Origin: Planctomycetota bacterium
Lineage (GTDB): Bacteria; Planctomycetota; Planctomycetia; Pirellulales; Pirellulaceae
DNA length: 12,520 nucleotides
Assembly: GCA_029259935.1 (NCBI GenBank)
Contig: JAJDEH010000114.1
Coordinates: 1-12,520 of the forward strand
Reading direction: 5' to 3'
Position 1 is the first letter of the stretch, and each line of letters opens with the position of its first letter. A model generated the notes under the pieces. The model had not been told where the DNA came from. It saw only the letters and a list, made by a program, of their open reading frames with translations, and ran no database searches. This document shows positions 1 to 8,123 of the stretch, piece after piece. Both the position numbers and the translations under genes were made by a program.

Positions 1-107
1 CCCCCAGTGGCGTCACGGGCAAGGAGCATGCCACAGGTCCGGTCATGTTCCAAGGTGATCATGGTCCGGTCGCCTATCGAAAACTGAAAATCACACCGGT
101 GAAGTAA
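1..107 (+). CDS. C-terminal end of a DUF1080-like (3-keto-disaccharide hydrolase) protein, partial
   Basis: The frame whose codons begin at position 3 is open from the window edge to a TAA at 105-107. It gives about 34 residues ending in GPVAYRKLKITPVK. The stretch with TGPVMFQGDHGPVAYR resembles the last two beta strands of DUF1080 / 3-keto-disaccharide hydrolase domains, a concanavalin-like fold very abundant in planctomycetes, where the terminal pattern 'GPI-LQ-HG-PV-YRN-I' is common. These proteins are usually secreted and linked to carbohydrate turnover. Only the tail is visible, so catalytic residues and any signal peptide lie outside the window. The next gene starts 44 nt downstream on the same strand, so co-transcription is possible. 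The family assignment rests on a short stretch and is tentative. Confidence 0.55.
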   Translation, partial: PSGVTGKEHATGPVMFQGDHGPVAYRKLKITPVK

Positions 108-151
108 TCGCCTCGAACGGAAACCGGAAAGACTGAAGGAGTAGCCATCCT

Positions 152-922
152 GTGAGCGAAGCAACTGAATCCGCATCCGAGCAGCCCGCGGCACGTTGGC
201 AGCCGCTCTCGTCGCGTCAACGGCGCGTGGCGGGTGTCTTGATTGAAAAAGCCAAGACCACGGATACCTATCCGCTGACCCTCAACTCGCTCAGAACCGG
301 TTGCAACCAAAAGAGCAACCGCAGTCCGCAAATGGACCTGACCGCCGATGTGATCGACGATGTGTTGGATGAGCTGCGGGCGATGGGCGCGGTTGCCGAA
401 GTGCAGGGCGACGGCCGCGTGCCCAAGTATCGTCACTTGATGTACGAATGGCTGGGCGTCGACAAGTATGAATTGGCGGTGATGGCGGAATTGCTTTTGC
501 GGGGCGAACAGACAGTCGGCGAACTGCGGGGACGGGCGTCGCGAATGGAAGCCATCACCGACCTGGGCACGCTTCGCCCGATTTTGCGATCGTTAATGGA
601 CAAGAATCTGTTGCTGTCGCTGACACCGGAAGGCCGCGGCCAGATTGTCACGCACGGACTCTACAGGGAAAAGGAACTCGATGCGCTCAAGGGGCGCGTT
701 GCCGGACAGTACGTCTCTTCGCCACCGTCCGCCGAACCACAGGTGCAACCATCAAGCCCCACACCGGCCGCTCATGTCCAACCCATTGCGGCACAACCTG
801 CCGAGGAAAATTCAGTCGATCGCGATGCCTTCGACGCGTTGGAATCAGAAGTCATCGAACTGAGGGAACAGGTCGCGGACCTCACGGGACGCTTGGAAAA
901 AATCGAGACGATGCTGGAATAG
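152..922 (+). CDS. yceH: YceH / DUF480 (UPF0502) family winged-helix protein
   Basis: This 256-residue protein starts with GTG at 152, preceded by AAGGAG at 136-141 (10-nt spacing). Residues 17-60 carry the hallmark N-terminal block of the YceH/UPF0502 family: PLSSRQRRVAGVLIEKAKTT, then YPLTLNSLRTGCNQKSNRSP. A second winged-helix-like segment covers about residues 100-170 (LLLRGEQTVGELRGRASRM). The protein is longer than E. coli YceH (about 215 residues). The extra length is a Pro/Ser/Ala/Gln-rich linker (about 188-220) and a terminal heptad-like helix (about 225-256, including LREQVADLTGRLEKIETML) that probably forms a coiled coil. The molecular role of YceH proteins is poorly defined; the tandem winged helices suggest nucleic-acid binding, which is inference. 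The gene ends in a hairpin that separates it from a convergent lipoprotein gene. Confidence 0.9.
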   Translation: MSEATESASEQPAARWQPLSSRQRRVAGVLIEKAKTTDTYPLTLNSLRTGCNQKSNRSPQMDLTADVIDDVLDELRAMGAVAEVQGDGRVPKYRHLMYEWLGVDKYELAVMAELLLRGEQTVGELRGRASRMEAITDLGTLRPILRSLMDKNLLLSLTPEGRGQIVTHGLYREKELDALKGRVAGQYVSSPPSAEPQVQPSSPTPAAHVQPIAAQPAEENSVDRDAFDALESEVIELREQVADLTGRLEKIETMLE

Positions 923-958
923 GCGACTGGTTGACATCGATTGTCAAAACCAATCGCC
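922..958. terminator. Hairpin between convergent genes, probable bidirectional terminator
   Basis: GGCGA-c-TGGTT (922-932) pairs with AACCA-a-TCGCC (948-958) with one mismatch. Inside this, GACA (933-936) pairs with TGTC (942-945) around the loop TCGAT (937-941), leaving an AA bulge at 946-947. The structure begins on the last base of the yceH stop codon and lies 25 nt from the stop of the opposing lipoprotein gene, so it could serve both strands. There is no clear T-tract on the plus side (only TT), so termination is inferred from the stem and its position. Confidence 0.55.
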
Positions 959-982
959 TTGCCCCATTCCGCGCCGTCATGC

Positions 983-2134
983 TTAGCGTGTGCCACTACC
1001 GCCGCTGCTGGGAGTGTAAGAGCTAGGACTGTAGGCACCGGGGTTGTAGGTGCCAGGGTTGTAGGACCCGGAATTGTTCGAGCCGCCGTTCGATTGAAAA
1101 TTGGCGGGTTGGGCGTCACTTCCCGAACTGCTGTACGGTTGGCTGCCGCCTGCTTGGGTTGCCCCATATCGACCAACGCTGCCGGGGGCATAACCGCCGC
1201 CCCGATTGCTTAGGCTGGCGGGCGGATCGCCCGGTTGAGCCGCGTAGCTGCTGTTGGATTGAGATGCGTTGTGTTGTGCGCCACTGTCCCACGGTGCTTG
1301 TGAACTGGAACTGCTTGGAGGAGCGGTGTTGTACGGAGTGCTGGCTGGCGGCGGCGTCGCGCCTCCACTAAAGTTCGAGCTTCCCGCGTCCGGGCTCCAG
1401 GACCCGCTGCCGCTGTTGGACGGTGTATAACTGCTTCCGCTACCCAACTGATTTCGGGAATCCGCGGTAAAGGCCGGACTGGAACCAAAGTTGCCGCCCG
1501 AGCCACCGGTTGGGTAAGTCGAGCCGCCTTTGGGATAGCTTGATCCACCGGTGGGATAGCTAGAGCCGCCGGCCGGATAGCTGGAGCCCCCCGTGGGATA
1601 CGTGGAAGCGCCTCCGGTGTATCTGTCTTGAGGCGCGCTGCTGCCCGTGCCGTGAATCGCGCACGTTCCGTTTTGGCAATCAGGACAACCGGCCGCCGGA
1701 GTCTGGTTGTACGAATAGAATCCGTTCTGCGTTCCGCCGGGGCTTGCGCCTGCCGACGGATGACCGGTGCTTGGGTACGAGGAGCCTCCCGGTGTGTTGT
1801 TGGCCGTATACGACGCGCCAGTGTTATACGACGGCGACGGGTTGAAATTCGACCCGGGATAGGTAGCTTGAGCTGTACTTCCCGCCGGGCCTTGGCCGCC
1901 AGGATACGCGGGCGAATAGGGGTTGTTTCCGGTGCTTGCCGTCGCTGTCGACTGTGGGTCGTAGCTTGATGACGGGGGCGAGGGATACTGCCGGGAGGCG
2001 ACCGAGTCAGTCGATGGCTTTTTCCACCAAGCTAAGCTCGGCATTCCCATGCGGCCGCCCGTGCAACCCGCGAAGGCGGTTAGGGTCAAGGCACAAGTTA
2101 CGGTGACTGTCCAACGAAATAGTTTTGCACACAT
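983..2134 (-). CDS. Low-complexity Gly/Ser/Tyr/Pro-rich lipoprotein with heptapeptide repeats
   Basis: This 383-residue protein is of unknown function. I chose the ATG at 2134-2132 because AGGA (within 2144-2148) lies 9 nt upstream and because it puts a lipoprotein signal at the very N-terminus: MCAKLFRWTVTV, a hydrophobic stretch, then TAFAGC with lipidated Cys24. The upstream extension (to 2311) reads through polar, non-signal-like sequence and is probably untranslated. The mature part is almost entirely Ser, Gly, Pro, Tyr, Asn, Thr and Ala, as expected for a disordered, surface-exposed chain. Residues 177-211 form five heptads of consensus S-[ST]-Y-P-x-G-G. The last 25 residues contain a looser Y-N/S/T-P repeat. 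A lone Cys/His cluster (CPDCQNGTCAIH, residues 150-161) could bind metal or form disulfides. It may be a cell-envelope or matrix lipoprotein, but that is inference. Its 3' end converges on yceH. Confidence 0.8.
   Translation of the reverse strand: MCAKLFRWTVTVTCALTLTAFAGCTGGRMGMPSLAWWKKPSTDSVASRQYPSPPSSSYDPQSTATASTGNNPYSPAYPGGQGPAGSTAQATYPGSNFNPSPSYNTGASYTANNTPGGSSYPSTGHPSAGASPGGTQNGFYSYNQTPAAGCPDCQNGTCAIHGTGSSAPQDRYTGGASTYPTGGSSYPAGGSSYPTGGSSYPKGGSTYPTGGSGGNFGSSPAFTADSRNQLGSGSSYTPSNSGSGSWSPDAGSSNFSGGATPPPASTPYNTAPPSSSSSQAPWDSGAQHNASQSNSSYAAQPGDPPASLSNRGGGYAPGSVGRYGATQAGGSQPYSSSGSDAQPANFQSNGGSNNSGSYNPGTYNPGAYSPSSYTPSSGGSGTR
1502..1606 (-). repeat. Five tandem 21-bp repeats coding for S-[ST]-Y-P-x-G-G
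   Basis: Read on the minus strand, five consecutive 21-bp units encode STYPTGG, SSYPAGG, SSYPTGG, SSYPKGG and STYPTGG. Synonymous third positions differ between units (for example GGG/GGC/GGT/GGA for Gly). The array is therefore not a fresh duplication and the peptide period has been kept. It lies in the middle of the lipoprotein gene. Confidence 0.85.
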
Positions 2135-2734
2135 CGAATCGCGTCCTTGCTCGTGAATAAGAGGAAGAGCCACCGGGGCTGGTGAAGCGAAGTGCTTACT
2201 CTTCCGTGAGGACCTCGTTTGGTTGCTATCGGATCCTTCCGCGGCCATGCTAGCCGCGAACGGATTTCCCTCTTGTCCATCTCTTCGGTCGATACGACCT
2301 TGGCAAACCAACCAATTGTGACAATTAGTGGAAACTTTTCAGTTTGATTGGTTCGTCGGGATATGACGAAGATTAGGAGAAAATGAGGCGGGATCGTAAT
2401 GAGCCGACTAGCGGGCGTCAAGGGCAGTTGAGTCACTGCGGATTCTTGATTCTCGGTCGACCGAATGGCTTTGACCGCTCGAACCTAGTGCCGCTGTTTG
2501 GATAGCGATGACGTTTGCGATGAAAGGTAGATCGCTCACGCCGAAAGAGAAGCCTGGCAGCGAACATTTCAAGAGAGAGGCTTGTCGCGGGCCTGCCGAA
2601 GAGCGTTGGGTGTTAGCAATGATAGGACAAAAGAAGGGGCATGATGCTGAGAGGTGTTGTACACTGGTGCTTGCACGCCCGTGCTTCCTAGTTCGCCCAC
2701 CTCAACAAGTCTTGTCACATCGGAGGTACTATCC
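2135..2734. other. 600-bp divergent intergenic region with two short perfect palindromes
   Basis: This region lies between the lipoprotein gene (reading left) and the oxidoreductase gene (reading right). No open frame here has both a ribosome-binding site and protein-like composition. It holds the ribosome-binding sites of both flanking genes and two dyads: AATTG-TGA-CAATT at 2314-2326 and TCGGTCGACCGA at 2453-2464. Either could be an operator, but nothing identifies a regulator. I could not pick a convincing -35/-10 pair for either gene. Confidence 0.5.
2722..2726 (+). promoter_or_regulatory. Shine-Dalgarno GGAGG deciding the oxidoreductase start
   Basis: GGAGG ends 8 nt before the ATG at 2735. 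It selects this start over an in-frame ATG at 2654, which would add 27 residues in front of the Tat signal and hide it. Confidence 0.8.
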
Positions 2735-4051
2735 ATGAGTTCGACTCAGCGCAGAACATTTCTTAAAGCCGCGGGCGTTGGCGCCGTGGCAATGACAATG
2801 GCGGGTCAGAGTAAGGCCGGCGCCGCGGAAGACCGTTTGCGCGTGGCCGTGATTGGCACGGGAGGAATGGGAGGCAGCCATGTTGGTCATTTGGCGGGCC
2901 GCAAGGATGCCGAACTGGCTTACGTTTGCGACGTGGATATCACGCGACTGGCCAAGGCCGCTAAGAAGGTCCAGCAAGTTTCGGGCAAGAGTCCCAAGGC
3001 GACGAGAGACATGCGCCAGGTGCTGGACGACAAAACGATCGATGCCGTCTTCATCGCAACACCCGATCACTGGCACGCTCCGGCAGCCATCCTCGCGCTC
3101 GACGCCGGCAAGCATGTGTATGTCGAGAAGCCTTGTTGCCACAACATTCGTGAAGGACGGCTGATGGCGGACGCGGTTCGCCGTAGCGGAAAGAAGCTGC
3201 AGGTCGGCACGCAAAGCCGCAGCACGGATTGCATCGCCGAAGCGATTCAACGTGTTCACGAAGGCGAAATCGGCGAGGTGCTGGTGGCCAAGGCGTGGAA
3301 CAGCCAGCGACGCGGATCGATTGGCAAGAGCCAACCGAGCGACCCGCCCAAAAATTTGGATTTCGACCTCTGGCTGGGTCCAGCTCCGAAGGTTGAATTT
3401 CGCTCGAACATGCTGCATGGCATATGGCGCTGGTGGCACGACTTCGGCTGCGGCGACATCGGCAATGATGGAGTGCATGATTTGGACGTCGCCTTGTGGG
3501 GGCTGAACGTCGACGCGCATCCGACGACCGTGAGTTGTCTGGGCGGCAAGTACTTCTTCGACGACGACCAACAATTTCCCGACACGCAGTATGCGATGTT
3601 CGAGTATCCGGTCGACGGCAAGCCTGCGGGCCGCAAGAAGCAACTTATCTTCGAGCAGCGCATTTGGTCGCCTTATGCTCAGGAAGGTTACGAAAACGGC
3701 GCGGCCTTCCATGGAACCAAGGGCGTGCTGATCCTGGGCCACACGACTGGCTGGCGAATGTACGGCCCCCGCAATAAGCTGATCGCCGAACGGACGGGCC
3801 GTGTCGATCTGCCCGCTCATCACCAGAATTTCCTGGACTGTATTCGCGGCGAGCAAAAGCAGTTAAATGCCGACGTCATGGCGGGCCATCGTTCCGCCAC
3901 GGTCGTGCATCTGGCGAATATCGCGGCTCGCATGCAGCGCGTGCTGCAGTTCGATCAGAAGACTGAGCAAATCGTTGACGACAAGCAGGCCAACGAACTC
4001 GTGCAGCGTAAGTACCGCGCGGACCATTGGGCCGTTCCAAAAAATGTCTAG
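2735..4051 (+). CDS. Tat-exported Gfo/Idh/MocA family oxidoreductase
   Basis: This 438-residue protein is a predicted NAD(P)-dependent sugar or inositol-type oxidoreductase. The N-terminus MSSTQRRTFLKAAGVGAVAM is a twin-arginine signal (RR at 6-7, FLK following), with an AxA-like region near residues 28-31, so export as a folded, cofactor-loaded enzyme is expected. The Rossmann motif VAVIGTGGMGGSH spans residues 37-49. The family's EKP motif (Lys132) follows in HVYVEKPCCHN. The active-site block GCGDIGNDGVHDLDVALW covers residues 238-255, with His248 in the usual G-x-H-x-x-D context. Length and domain order fit the planctomycete Tat-signal branch of the family, which is highly expanded in these bacteria. 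The substrate cannot be read from the sequence. The gene stands alone on its strand and converges on the kinase gene. Confidence 0.92.
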   Translation: MSSTQRRTFLKAAGVGAVAMTMAGQSKAGAAEDRLRVAVIGTGGMGGSHVGHLAGRKDAELAYVCDVDITRLAKAAKKVQQVSGKSPKATRDMRQVLDDKTIDAVFIATPDHWHAPAAILALDAGKHVYVEKPCCHNIREGRLMADAVRRSGKKLQVGTQSRSTDCIAEAIQRVHEGEIGEVLVAKAWNSQRRGSIGKSQPSDPPKNLDFDLWLGPAPKVEFRSNMLHGIWRWWHDFGCGDIGNDGVHDLDVALWGLNVDAHPTTVSCLGGKYFFDDDQQFPDTQYAMFEYPVDGKPAGRKKQLIFEQRIWSPYAQEGYENGAAFHGTKGVLILGHTTGWRMYGPRNKLIAERTGRVDLPAHHQNFLDCIRGEQKQLNADVMAGHRSATVVHLANIAARMQRVLQFDQKTEQIVDDKQANELVQRKYRADHWAVPKNV

Positions 4052-4105
4052 CGAGTCAGCGCACAGGACTAATGCGACCTACCACTCAGGCTTAACAACC
4101 CGCTG

Positions 4106-4142
4106 CCGTCAGTCGCCAAGATAGCAGCTTGGCTTGCGACGG
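4106..4142. terminator. Imperfect hairpin between convergent genes, candidate terminator
   Basis: GCCAAG (4115-4120) and CTTGGC (4128-4133) form a perfect 6-bp stem around a 7-nt loop. An outer CCGTC (4106-4110) pairs with GACGG (4138-4142) across unpaired bases. It lies in the 164-bp gap between the convergent oxidoreductase and kinase genes. No T-tract follows on either strand, so the terminator role rests on position and pairing only. Confidence 0.35.
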
Positions 4143-4215
4143 TTTGCCTATCGCTGCGTGTCGACGCCACTCAGATGTGTCGGCTTCGGTTGCACTGCGG
4201 CAGGAACATGTCCGC

Positions 4216-7200
4216 TCATTTGGGCGAGTCTGACGACGGCAAGGCGGGTGCTGGTTCGATAATGTGGGCTTTTTCCGGATCGTTCCGCCAGCCGTACTTC
4301 TCGGCGAATTCCTGCGCCGTCAACGTCTCTTGGCCCTGCTCGGTCTGCACAACGTAGACAAACAAACCGTTGGTGTTAGGCGTCGGGCTGTGCCAGTGAC
4401 CCTCGGGCGAAATGAGCATGTATTTGATGTTAGGTGCTTGGTGATCCGCCTTGAGGATATGCACCTTTCCCAGCAGCGCACCGTCTTTGCCGGAATAATA
4501 TACATGGGTGTGCATTTCGCCGCCGACCATCAGTTTTCCGTCGGGAGAGATCATCGCCGGCGCATTCAAGGCACGCACAACGCGCCCCGTTTCGGCGTCG
4601 TGAATCTTTACGGTCCGGTCCGCCAACGAGTACGTGGCATATTGGCTTCCCTGGTTCATCCAGGTGATAAACTTCAGATTCTGTCCAACCTGTTTCTCCC
4701 CGGACTCGACGTCGAAGATGGCGTAAATATTACCAATGCTCACACTGATCCACGATGCATCGTGTGACCAGTCGACACGACGCCAGCCTTTCCGAGATGT
4801 CTCAACGCGGCGAGCCACCTTGCCCGAATTGAGATCCCAGACAACCAGATCGCCGCCACTACAGGTTGCAGCGACTTGATCCCCTCGCGGGCTCCAGGCG
4901 GCATGGTTAACCGCGGCCGCCGGAAACTCGTCGGTGAGCAACTTCTTGTTCAACTTGCCCGAGACAAGATCCGTGATCGAGACCTCTCGTCCGGAACGGA
5001 ACTTCGCCACCTGCCGGCCGTCCGGAGAGATGGCAATTGGAGTCGCCTCGGGACTGATTGGGTCTTCATATGGGAGATCATTTTCCAACCTACCAGTACC
5101 GGCAGAGCGAATCTGAGTGCCGCTGATGAGATGTTGGCTATCCGGCGACCAGGAAGACGAACTCCGGCAGCGTTCCGCAAAGGCGACCAATCGCAATGGC
5201 CGCATTTGCCACATCCCGGTCAGATTATGGACGGGGATCTGATCGTAACTGTGGAACATACTCTGGCCGTCGGCAGAGAATTGAAAATTAGCTGACCAAC
5301 TCCGCCAACCAAACCCGAAGATGCGGGCGTCCTCACCCGTCACAGCGTCCCGAATGGCGGGGATGTTGCCTGCGTGTGATTGGCCCAGCAGGATCCGTTG
5401 ACTGTCCGGAAGCCAAGTAGCTCCAGGAGCATCGCCAAAAGGTCTCATCGCACCGAGTACCTCACCAGTCCGGGTGACCCAAGTTTTGACTGGCCTGCCA
5501 CCGGTCATGAGCTTGGTACCGTCGGGCGAGAATGCCAGAAAAAATCGGCCCTCGCGCCGCCGCGAGCACTCGCCAGTAGCCACGTTCCACAGAGCCATCT
5601 CCTGCTCCTTCGATTCAAGCGCCTTCCTATAAGTGCCGGTGGCGAGCGTTCGTCCGTCCGGAGTGAAGCCGATGCGCATCACTGGGCCCCGATGGACGCG
5701 GATTGTACGAAGTAATTTGCCGGTGTCCGCTTCGAGAAACCGCACGCGTCCGTCGGCGGTCCCAGCGGCGAGCGTCTTCGCGTCCGGCGACCAAGCCGCC
5801 GAATTGGCACCGATTTCGTAGGCGGTTGTTCCGCTCTCCACGTCAAAGACAGTCGCCACGTTCGCTGGCTGGCCGTTCATCAGGAAGATGCGTGTTCCGT
5901 CTGGCGACCAGTGCATGGCCGTGGGATTCGCGCACTCGCAGGACAATTCCCGCAACAGGCGTCCGGTCGCGAAGTCCCACAGACTAAGCGGGCTTTCTTC
6001 GCTAACGCTGGCTAAGGACTTGCCGTCAGGCGACCAACAAACGGTCATCGACGTCTGAGGATCTACCGTGGAAGTTATTCGTGATGCGTACCTGTGACCG
6101 AGAAGCAGTTTGACCAGATGACCGGATTCGACGTCCCAAATGCGAATGGCCAAATCCCTGCTGGCCGAGGCAAGGTATCGACCATCCGGGCTGACGGCGT
6201 ACCAGGTTACGAAACTGCGATGGTTGGTGGAATGGATCGTCCAACTGATCACGCCGTCGATCGGTGCCGGCTTCGCAACCAGAGCGTGTGGAACGAGCGG
6301 CTCGCTCGGCTTAAACGGCAGTGGCTCGGGTTCAATCGTGATCGGCTTGATCGCGACGGCCACGGGCGGTCCGATTTGGATTTCCGCTTCGTCGACCGCC
6401 CGGTTTTCCGCCGCCGGTTTTTCCGGATCCTTCTTGACATTGACCTTGGCCAGCGACTTGCCGTCCTGTTCCAGCTCAATCGACTGGACACCGTCGCCCG
6501 ACAATTCAATGGCGGACTCGCTGCCGTCTTTGTGTCGAATCGTGATGATGATCGCCGCCAAAACCACGCCCGCGGCAAGCAGCAGAATCGCGGCCCCGGC
6601 GACGGTCGAGGATCGCCATTGGCTGCCGGATGCTGACGTCTCGGCGGGTTGGACGGGCTGGCTCGCCGTGCCCTGGATGCGTGCGATTTCATCAGCCACC
6701 TCGCCTGCCGATTGGGGCCGGTCCGCGGGAGCCTTCCCTAGCAATCGCATCACAAGATTGGACAGCTCATCGGAAATCTCCCGATTCACTTCGCTTGGAG
6801 ATTTCGGCTCCTGGGTGGCAATCGCCGACAGAGTCGCCAACGGCGTCGGTGCAGAGATTGGAGTCGTGCCTGTCAACATTCGATACAGCACACAGCCCAG
6901 ACTATAGAGGTCGGCGCGGGCATCGACCTGCCGGGCATCGATCTGCTCGGGAGCCATGTACAGCGGCGTTCCGGCTATCGTCCCGGGCGTCGTCAGTTCG
7001 GAGTTCCCGTCGGCCGGACGGGCTAGGCCAAAGTCGAGCAGCTTGACTCGGTCGCTGTCCTGTTCGAGCCAGATATTGGTCGGTTTGATGTCGCGGTGTA
7101 CCACGCCGCGCTGGTGGGCGGCATCAAGGCCCACGGCCATTTGATGAGCGATTTCAAGTACTTGATCGACCGGCAATGGCTGAGAACGGCGCAAGCGTTC

Positions 7201-7836
7201 CGCCAGCGTTTCGCCCTCCAGCAGCGGCATGGTCAGGAACGGCACACGGTCTTCGGCGACTTGATAAATGGCAATCACGTTGTCGTGGTTGATCGCCGCG
7301 ACCGCCTGCGCTTCGCGCATGAACCGTTGCTTGGCGTCTTCGTGTTCCACGAATTCCGGCTTAATCGCCTTCAAGGCAATCTGCCGATGTAGTTTCGGAT
7401 CTTCCGCGCGAAACACGACTCCCATCCCACCCACGCCCAGCACGCTCAACACGTGGTAGGGACCGAGCTTGCCCAGGTCGCCCTCTCGATCCGACGGCGA
7501 CAAGAATGGCCACGACTGTTGGTCGCCCGGCAGGTTGGGAGGAGCGATGCCCGCAATCTGTGGCGGAGTGTCGTCGAACATCGGATCATCGCGCTCGGCC
7601 AGCGGCAACGCGACTGTACCCGTTTGTTGAGCCAACGGATCTTGTTCGATATCGTCCCCAATCGGCTGGGCACACGAAAGCGTTTCCTCCGAGTACTGCA
7701 AATTGCTCACCGTGCCGGCGCAAAGATCACAAGTTGCCACGTGATCGCCGATTCGCGTGGCAGTCTCTTGTTCCAGACGTCCTAATACGAAATGCTCTAG
7801 CTCTTGCCGGGTCGGACATTGTTGGTCTGGGGACAT
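4216..7836 (-). CDS. Zinc-finger / Ser-Thr protein kinase / TM / WD40-repeat protein
   Basis: This 1206-residue membrane signalling protein starts at the ATG at 7836-7834, where AGGA sits 9 nt upstream; an in-frame ATG 20 codons further up lacks such a site. Domains in order: (1) residues 1-45, a small helical zinc-finger-like domain with His32-x3-Cys36-x2-Cys39; (2) about 127-390, a Hanks-type kinase with P-loop LGVGGMG (133-139), Lys156, HRDIKPTN (247-254), DFG (268-270) and APE (295-297), all intact, so it should be active; (3) a transmembrane helix at about 411-433; (4) a short linker domain (SIELEQDGKSLAKVNV) typical of planctomycete kinases, then a Pro/Glu-rich hinge; (5) about 545-1150, many WD40-like blades (IRIWDVE, LSLWDFA, VVWDLN, VKIHDAE), enough for about two propellers; (6) a planctomycete-type tail (YVVQTEQGQETLTAQEFAEK, ending YGWRNDP). 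The WD40 part probably lies outside the cytoplasmic membrane. The gene is divergent from the sigma-factor gene. Confidence 0.95.
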   Translation of the reverse strand: MSPDQQCPTRQELEHFVLGRLEQETATRIGDHVATCDLCAGTVSNLQYSEETLSCAQPIGDDIEQDPLAQQTGTVALPLAERDDPMFDDTPPQIAGIAPPNLPGDQQSWPFLSPSDREGDLGKLGPYHVLSVLGVGGMGVVFRAEDPKLHRQIALKAIKPEFVEHEDAKQRFMREAQAVAAINHDNVIAIYQVAEDRVPFLTMPLLEGETLAERLRRSQPLPVDQVLEIAHQMAVGLDAAHQRGVVHRDIKPTNIWLEQDSDRVKLLDFGLARPADGNSELTTPGTIAGTPLYMAPEQIDARQVDARADLYSLGCVLYRMLTGTTPISAPTPLATLSAIATQEPKSPSEVNREISDELSNLVMRLLGKAPADRPQSAGEVADEIARIQGTASQPVQPAETSASGSQWRSSTVAGAAILLLAAGVVLAAIIITIRHKDGSESAIELSGDGVQSIELEQDGKSLAKVNVKKDPEKPAAENRAVDEAEIQIGPPVAVAIKPITIEPEPLPFKPSEPLVPHALVAKPAPIDGVISWTIHSTNHRSFVTWYAVSPDGRYLASASRDLAIRIWDVESGHLVKLLLGHRYASRITSTVDPQTSMTVCWSPDGKSLASVSEESPLSLWDFATGRLLRELSCECANPTAMHWSPDGTRIFLMNGQPANVATVFDVESGTTAYEIGANSAAWSPDAKTLAAGTADGRVRFLEADTGKLLRTIRVHRGPVMRIGFTPDGRTLATGTYRKALESKEQEMALWNVATGECSRRREGRFFLAFSPDGTKLMTGGRPVKTWVTRTGEVLGAMRPFGDAPGATWLPDSQRILLGQSHAGNIPAIRDAVTGEDARIFGFGWRSWSANFQFSADGQSMFHSYDQIPVHNLTGMWQMRPLRLVAFAERCRSSSSWSPDSQHLISGTQIRSAGTGRLENDLPYEDPISPEATPIAISPDGRQVAKFRSGREVSITDLVSGKLNKKLLTDEFPAAAVNHAAWSPRGDQVAATCSGGDLVVWDLNSGKVARRVETSRKGWRRVDWSHDASWISVSIGNIYAIFDVESGEKQVGQNLKFITWMNQGSQYATYSLADRTVKIHDAETGRVVRALNAPAMISPDGKLMVGGEMHTHVYYSGKDGALLGKVHILKADHQAPNIKYMLISPEGHWHSPTPNTNGLFVYVVQTEQGQETLTAQEFAEKYGWRNDPEKAHIIEPAPALPSSDSPK

Positions 7837-8123
7837 TTGCCGCTTTCCTGTTAGTGTTGCCCGTTCGACGCGTGAGCGCCGCCATGATACAGCCATCGTT
7901 GACGAATACGCGTGCCCTGGACCACTGTGACCAACATTCTAGGAGAGTTTTTTGTTATTGTTTTTGTTCGCCGCGAAAGGGTGATTCTAGTGTGTCGGCG
8001 CACCCGCTATCCGTGGACATTCCCCTGGCGGCGGGCCTAGAATGAAAGGTCCGGCGGGCAACCGTCCTACATCATTAGGCGGTCGGCATATTCGCGAACC
8101 TCCCCCAATCCACGAATGAGCCC
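7837..8123. promoter_or_regulatory. Divergent regulatory region between kinase and ECF sigma genes
   Basis: These 287 bp carry a T-rich tract (about 7948-7968) and the 9-mer CCTAGAATG in opposite orientations: minus strand at 7935-7943, plus strand at 8036-8044. The two copies stand at similar distances from the kinase and sigma start codons (about 100 and 80 nt). A related half-site, GATTCTAG, occurs at 7983-7990. This arrangement suggests shared or coordinated promoters, but no binding data can be read from the sequence. Confidence 0.5.
8014..8043 (+). promoter_or_regulatory. Candidate sigma-70-like promoter for the ECF sigma gene
   Basis: TGGACA (8014-8019, 5 of 6 to TTGACA) and TAGAAT (8038-8043, 5 of 6 to TATAAT) are separated by 18 bp. 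A transcript starting near 8050 would have a leader of about 74 nt before the ATG at 8124. This is consensus matching only. Confidence 0.4.

Noticed and set aside
2135..2311. N-terminal extension of the lipoprotein from an upstream start
   Set aside because: It would bury the lipoprotein signal peptide 59 residues inside the protein, while the internal ATG has a well-placed ribosome-binding site.
2508..2738. A 76-codon open frame upstream of the oxidoreductase
   Set aside because: It has no ribosome-binding site, no recognisable domain, and overlaps the oxidoreductase start and its Shine-Dalgarno site.
2729..3856. A 375-codon open frame on the minus strand
   Set aside because: It lies wholly antisense to the oxidoreductase, whose motifs are unmistakable. 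Its composition (rich in Arg, Ala, His, Val) is what high-GC antisense frames give.
6140..6907. A 255-codon open frame on the plus strand
   Set aside because: It is antisense to the kinase and transmembrane segment, and no ribosome-binding site or domain is visible.
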